This document shows positions 62,564 through 64,000 of a stretch of 64,000 nucleotides of DNA, one piece after another. The DNA is from Symsagittifera roscoffensis. Lineage: Eukaryota > Xenacoelomorpha > Acoela > Convolutidae. Below the pieces are notes generated by a model, which saw nothing but the letters and a program-made list of their open reading frames with translations, ran no database searches and was not told where the DNA came from. Position numbers and translations under genes: made by a program. Where the stretch lies: positions 12,199,716 to 12,263,715 of the forward strand of contig NC_087067.1 in assembly GCF_963678635.1 (NCBI RefSeq), written 5' to 3'. Each line of letters begins with the position of its first letter. Positions within the stretch are counted from its first letter, which is position 1.

Positions 62564-62783
62564 ATTTGGGAAATTTTCATGCCATTCGGGAATTATGCCA
62601 TTTGAGACGTAATCGTGAATTTGTGTGCACATGCATATTATCCTTAATTTGATTTTGATTCATTTTTTCACTTAATTCCCGAAAAGTCAGAAGCTGAAAT
62701 GTGTGAACGAATTCAACAAAACAACTAAAATTAGAAGTCAAATCACCAGAAGAGTAAAACAATCCGGTAATTACTGCCTAAAA
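62564..62783 (+). promoter_or_regulatory. 5' flank of the PLB gene
   Basis: 220 bp between the last MITE and the ATG. A possible 3' splice site, CCGAAAAGTCAG, ends near 62690, so an untranslated first exon may lie further left. No TATA box stands out. Confidence 0.35.
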
Positions 62784-63995
62784 ATGACATCGCTGAGAAA
62801 ATTGGCGAGTGTCTTTGCCATAGCGATTGTAGCGTTCCCCTTTTCGGAAGCTGATCTGCCATGTATTGGCGTCAACAGGAACAAAACTATGGGCGAATTC
62901 ATAAAAGACAATCTAGATTTCTCTGATTTCCTCCGAGCACATAAAGAAAAGGGCAAATTTTTCAAGAAAATTGTGCTAGATGAGAATCACTTCCCATGCA
63001 AGAAGCTCGCAAGGTCGCTTTCTAAACCGACATCTATTGACAAATTGCGACCCGGAGACATTGATATCATCGCGGCAGTCGGTGACTCGCTAACCGCCGC
63101 TTCTGGCGCCCGAGCAAGTAACATTCTTGGAATATCGAATGCGTATAAAGGTTTGACTTTCAGCATCGGAGGGTACTTCGCTCAAGAACGAGGCGCGGAA
63201 GCTAAATCATCAATCTACAATAATGTGTCGACCCATTTTACAATAGCAAACGCTTTGAAGTTCTACAATCCCAATTTAAAAGGCTTTTCGGCCGGCATTT
63301 CGTCGGGAGAAGACTGGAACTCGGGCTTCAACATGGCGGTTCCAGGTGCAAAGGCAATACACTTGAGGGCTCAAGTTAGAAAATTAGTCAGGGAGCTGAA
63401 AAAGTCTACCGATTTTGATAACGACTGGAAATTGGTGACATTTTTCATTGGGGGTAATAACCTCTGTCAGACTTGCGTTGATCCTAACAGCTCTGCTAGC
63501 AACTTCGAGAAAGACGTGAAATACTCTCTGGATTACCTTCACCAACATCTGCCAAGAGCCTTCGTCAACTTGATCACCATTTTCGATATCTCATTTTTGA
63601 AATCAATGAGCAAAGGACACCCAATTTGTGACTTGGCTCACACATGTTTCTGCTCATGTGCGCTCGAAAGTCCCAGGAAAGTGAGACGAATCAGTAAAAA
63701 TTACGTAGAAGTCCTGACCAATTTGGTTGAAACTGGACGCTACGATACGAGAGACGATTTTAAAGTCGTAATTCAACCATTTTTGGAAGACATTGAACCC
63801 CCTCAAGTTGACGGAAAGCCAGATTTGACCTACTTTGCTCCGGACTGTTTCCATTTCAGCCAGCGTGGCCATAATTCAGCTGGACGGTATCTGTGGAATA
63901 ACATGTTTGAGCTGAAGAAGTCGCGACCAAATACTTTTGACCCCAACATGCCAATCAAGTGCCCCACTGAGGAAATGCCCTATTTGGTTGCTTGA
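62784..63995 (+). CDS. Phospholipase B / PLB1-type GDSL (SGNH) lipase, single exon
   Basis: 403 aa, ATG at 62784 (AAAATGA context) to TGA at 63993. Residues 1-24 form a signal peptide. The lipase domain runs from about 95 to 375: block I AVGDSLTAASGA with nucleophile S102; block II FNMAVPGA (G188); block III FIGGNN (223-226, N225 as oxyanion residue; the usual GND is GNN); block V APDCFHFS with D354 and H357. Family hallmarks: GFSAGISSG, RAFVNLITIFDI, GRYDTRDDF, ALWNNM-like YLWNNMFE and a C-terminal CP motif. PLB1 enzymes remove both fatty acids from glycerophospholipids, secreted or at the cell surface. It is uninterrupted, unlike the intron-rich genes beside it. The frame is open upstream to a GTG at 62703, but the signal peptide fixes the start. 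No GPI or TM tail is visible, so it is probably secreted. Confidence 0.93.
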   Translation: MTSLRKLASVFAIAIVAFPFSEADLPCIGVNRNKTMGEFIKDNLDFSDFLRAHKEKGKFFKKIVLDENHFPCKKLARSLSKPTSIDKLRPGDIDIIAAVGDSLTAASGARASNILGISNAYKGLTFSIGGYFAQERGAEAKSSIYNNVSTHFTIANALKFYNPNLKGFSAGISSGEDWNSGFNMAVPGAKAIHLRAQVRKLVRELKKSTDFDNDWKLVTFFIGGNNLCQTCVDPNSSASNFEKDVKYSLDYLHQHLPRAFVNLITIFDISFLKSMSKGHPICDLAHTCFCSCALESPRKVRRISKNYVEVLTNLVETGRYDTRDDFKVVIQPFLEDIEPPQVDGKPDLTYFAPDCFHFSQRGHNSAGRYLWNNMFELKKSRPNTFDPNMPIKCPTEEMPYLVA

Positions 63996-64000
63996 TTTGC

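Noticed and set aside
62703-62783. Start of the PLB protein at a GTG at 62703
   Set aside because: A non-ATG start is not expected, and the ATG at 62784 gives a clean signal peptide.

Overview
The window is an AT-rich piece of an animal (metazoan, probably invertebrate) nuclear genome. It carries spliced genes with GT-AG introns, animal-specific gene families, a Ty3/gypsy LTR retrotransposon, a non-LTR (LINE) remnant, tRNA-derived repeats and a dense load of short inverted-repeat elements. No bacterial operon, Shine-Dalgarno pattern or CRISPR array is present. The species cannot be named from the sequence alone.

Layout. 1-5.7 kb, minus strand: 5' part of a Ty3/gypsy-type element (a leader ORF, gag, then pol with zinc knuckles, protease, reverse transcriptase and RNase H). 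Pol runs off the left edge, so integrase and the 3' LTR are outside. 5.7-9.8 kb: no gene; it holds a 185-bp tandem repeat with covarying hairpins and a cluster of about 20 copies of a CGGAGGGT motif. 9.8-15.0 kb, plus strand: a four-exon HP1/CBX gene (chromodomain plus chromoshadow domain, 244 aa). 15.0-24.8 kb: intergenic repeats, mainly a hierarchical tandem array, plus a decayed coding-like segment on the minus strand. 24.8-59.4 kb, plus strand: a 15-exon, 624-aa SLC38A9-type lysosomal amino-acid transceptor spread over 34.6 kb, with introns full of repeats. 59.4-62.8 kb: intergenic inverted-repeat elements. 62.8-64.0 kb, plus strand: an intron-free phospholipase B (PLB1-type GDSL lipase) reading frame of 403 aa.

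The three host genes are not functionally linked: HP1 acts in heterochromatin, SLC38A9 signals lysosomal arginine to mTORC1 through Ragulator-Rag, and PLB is a secreted or membrane lipase. The least expected material is in the repeats. At least two families have DNA-transposon-like ends (stem-loop at the start, shared CAGCTTCGCCTCTGTG-type end, TTA target duplication in the cleanest copy) but carry tRNA-like pol III box A/B modules inside. A third family has AAGAGTC-ATGAACG inverted termini, and one copy of it ends about 24 nt before an SLC38A9 exon. All exon limits were set by hand from reading frame, splice consensus and family similarity; no database search was run.
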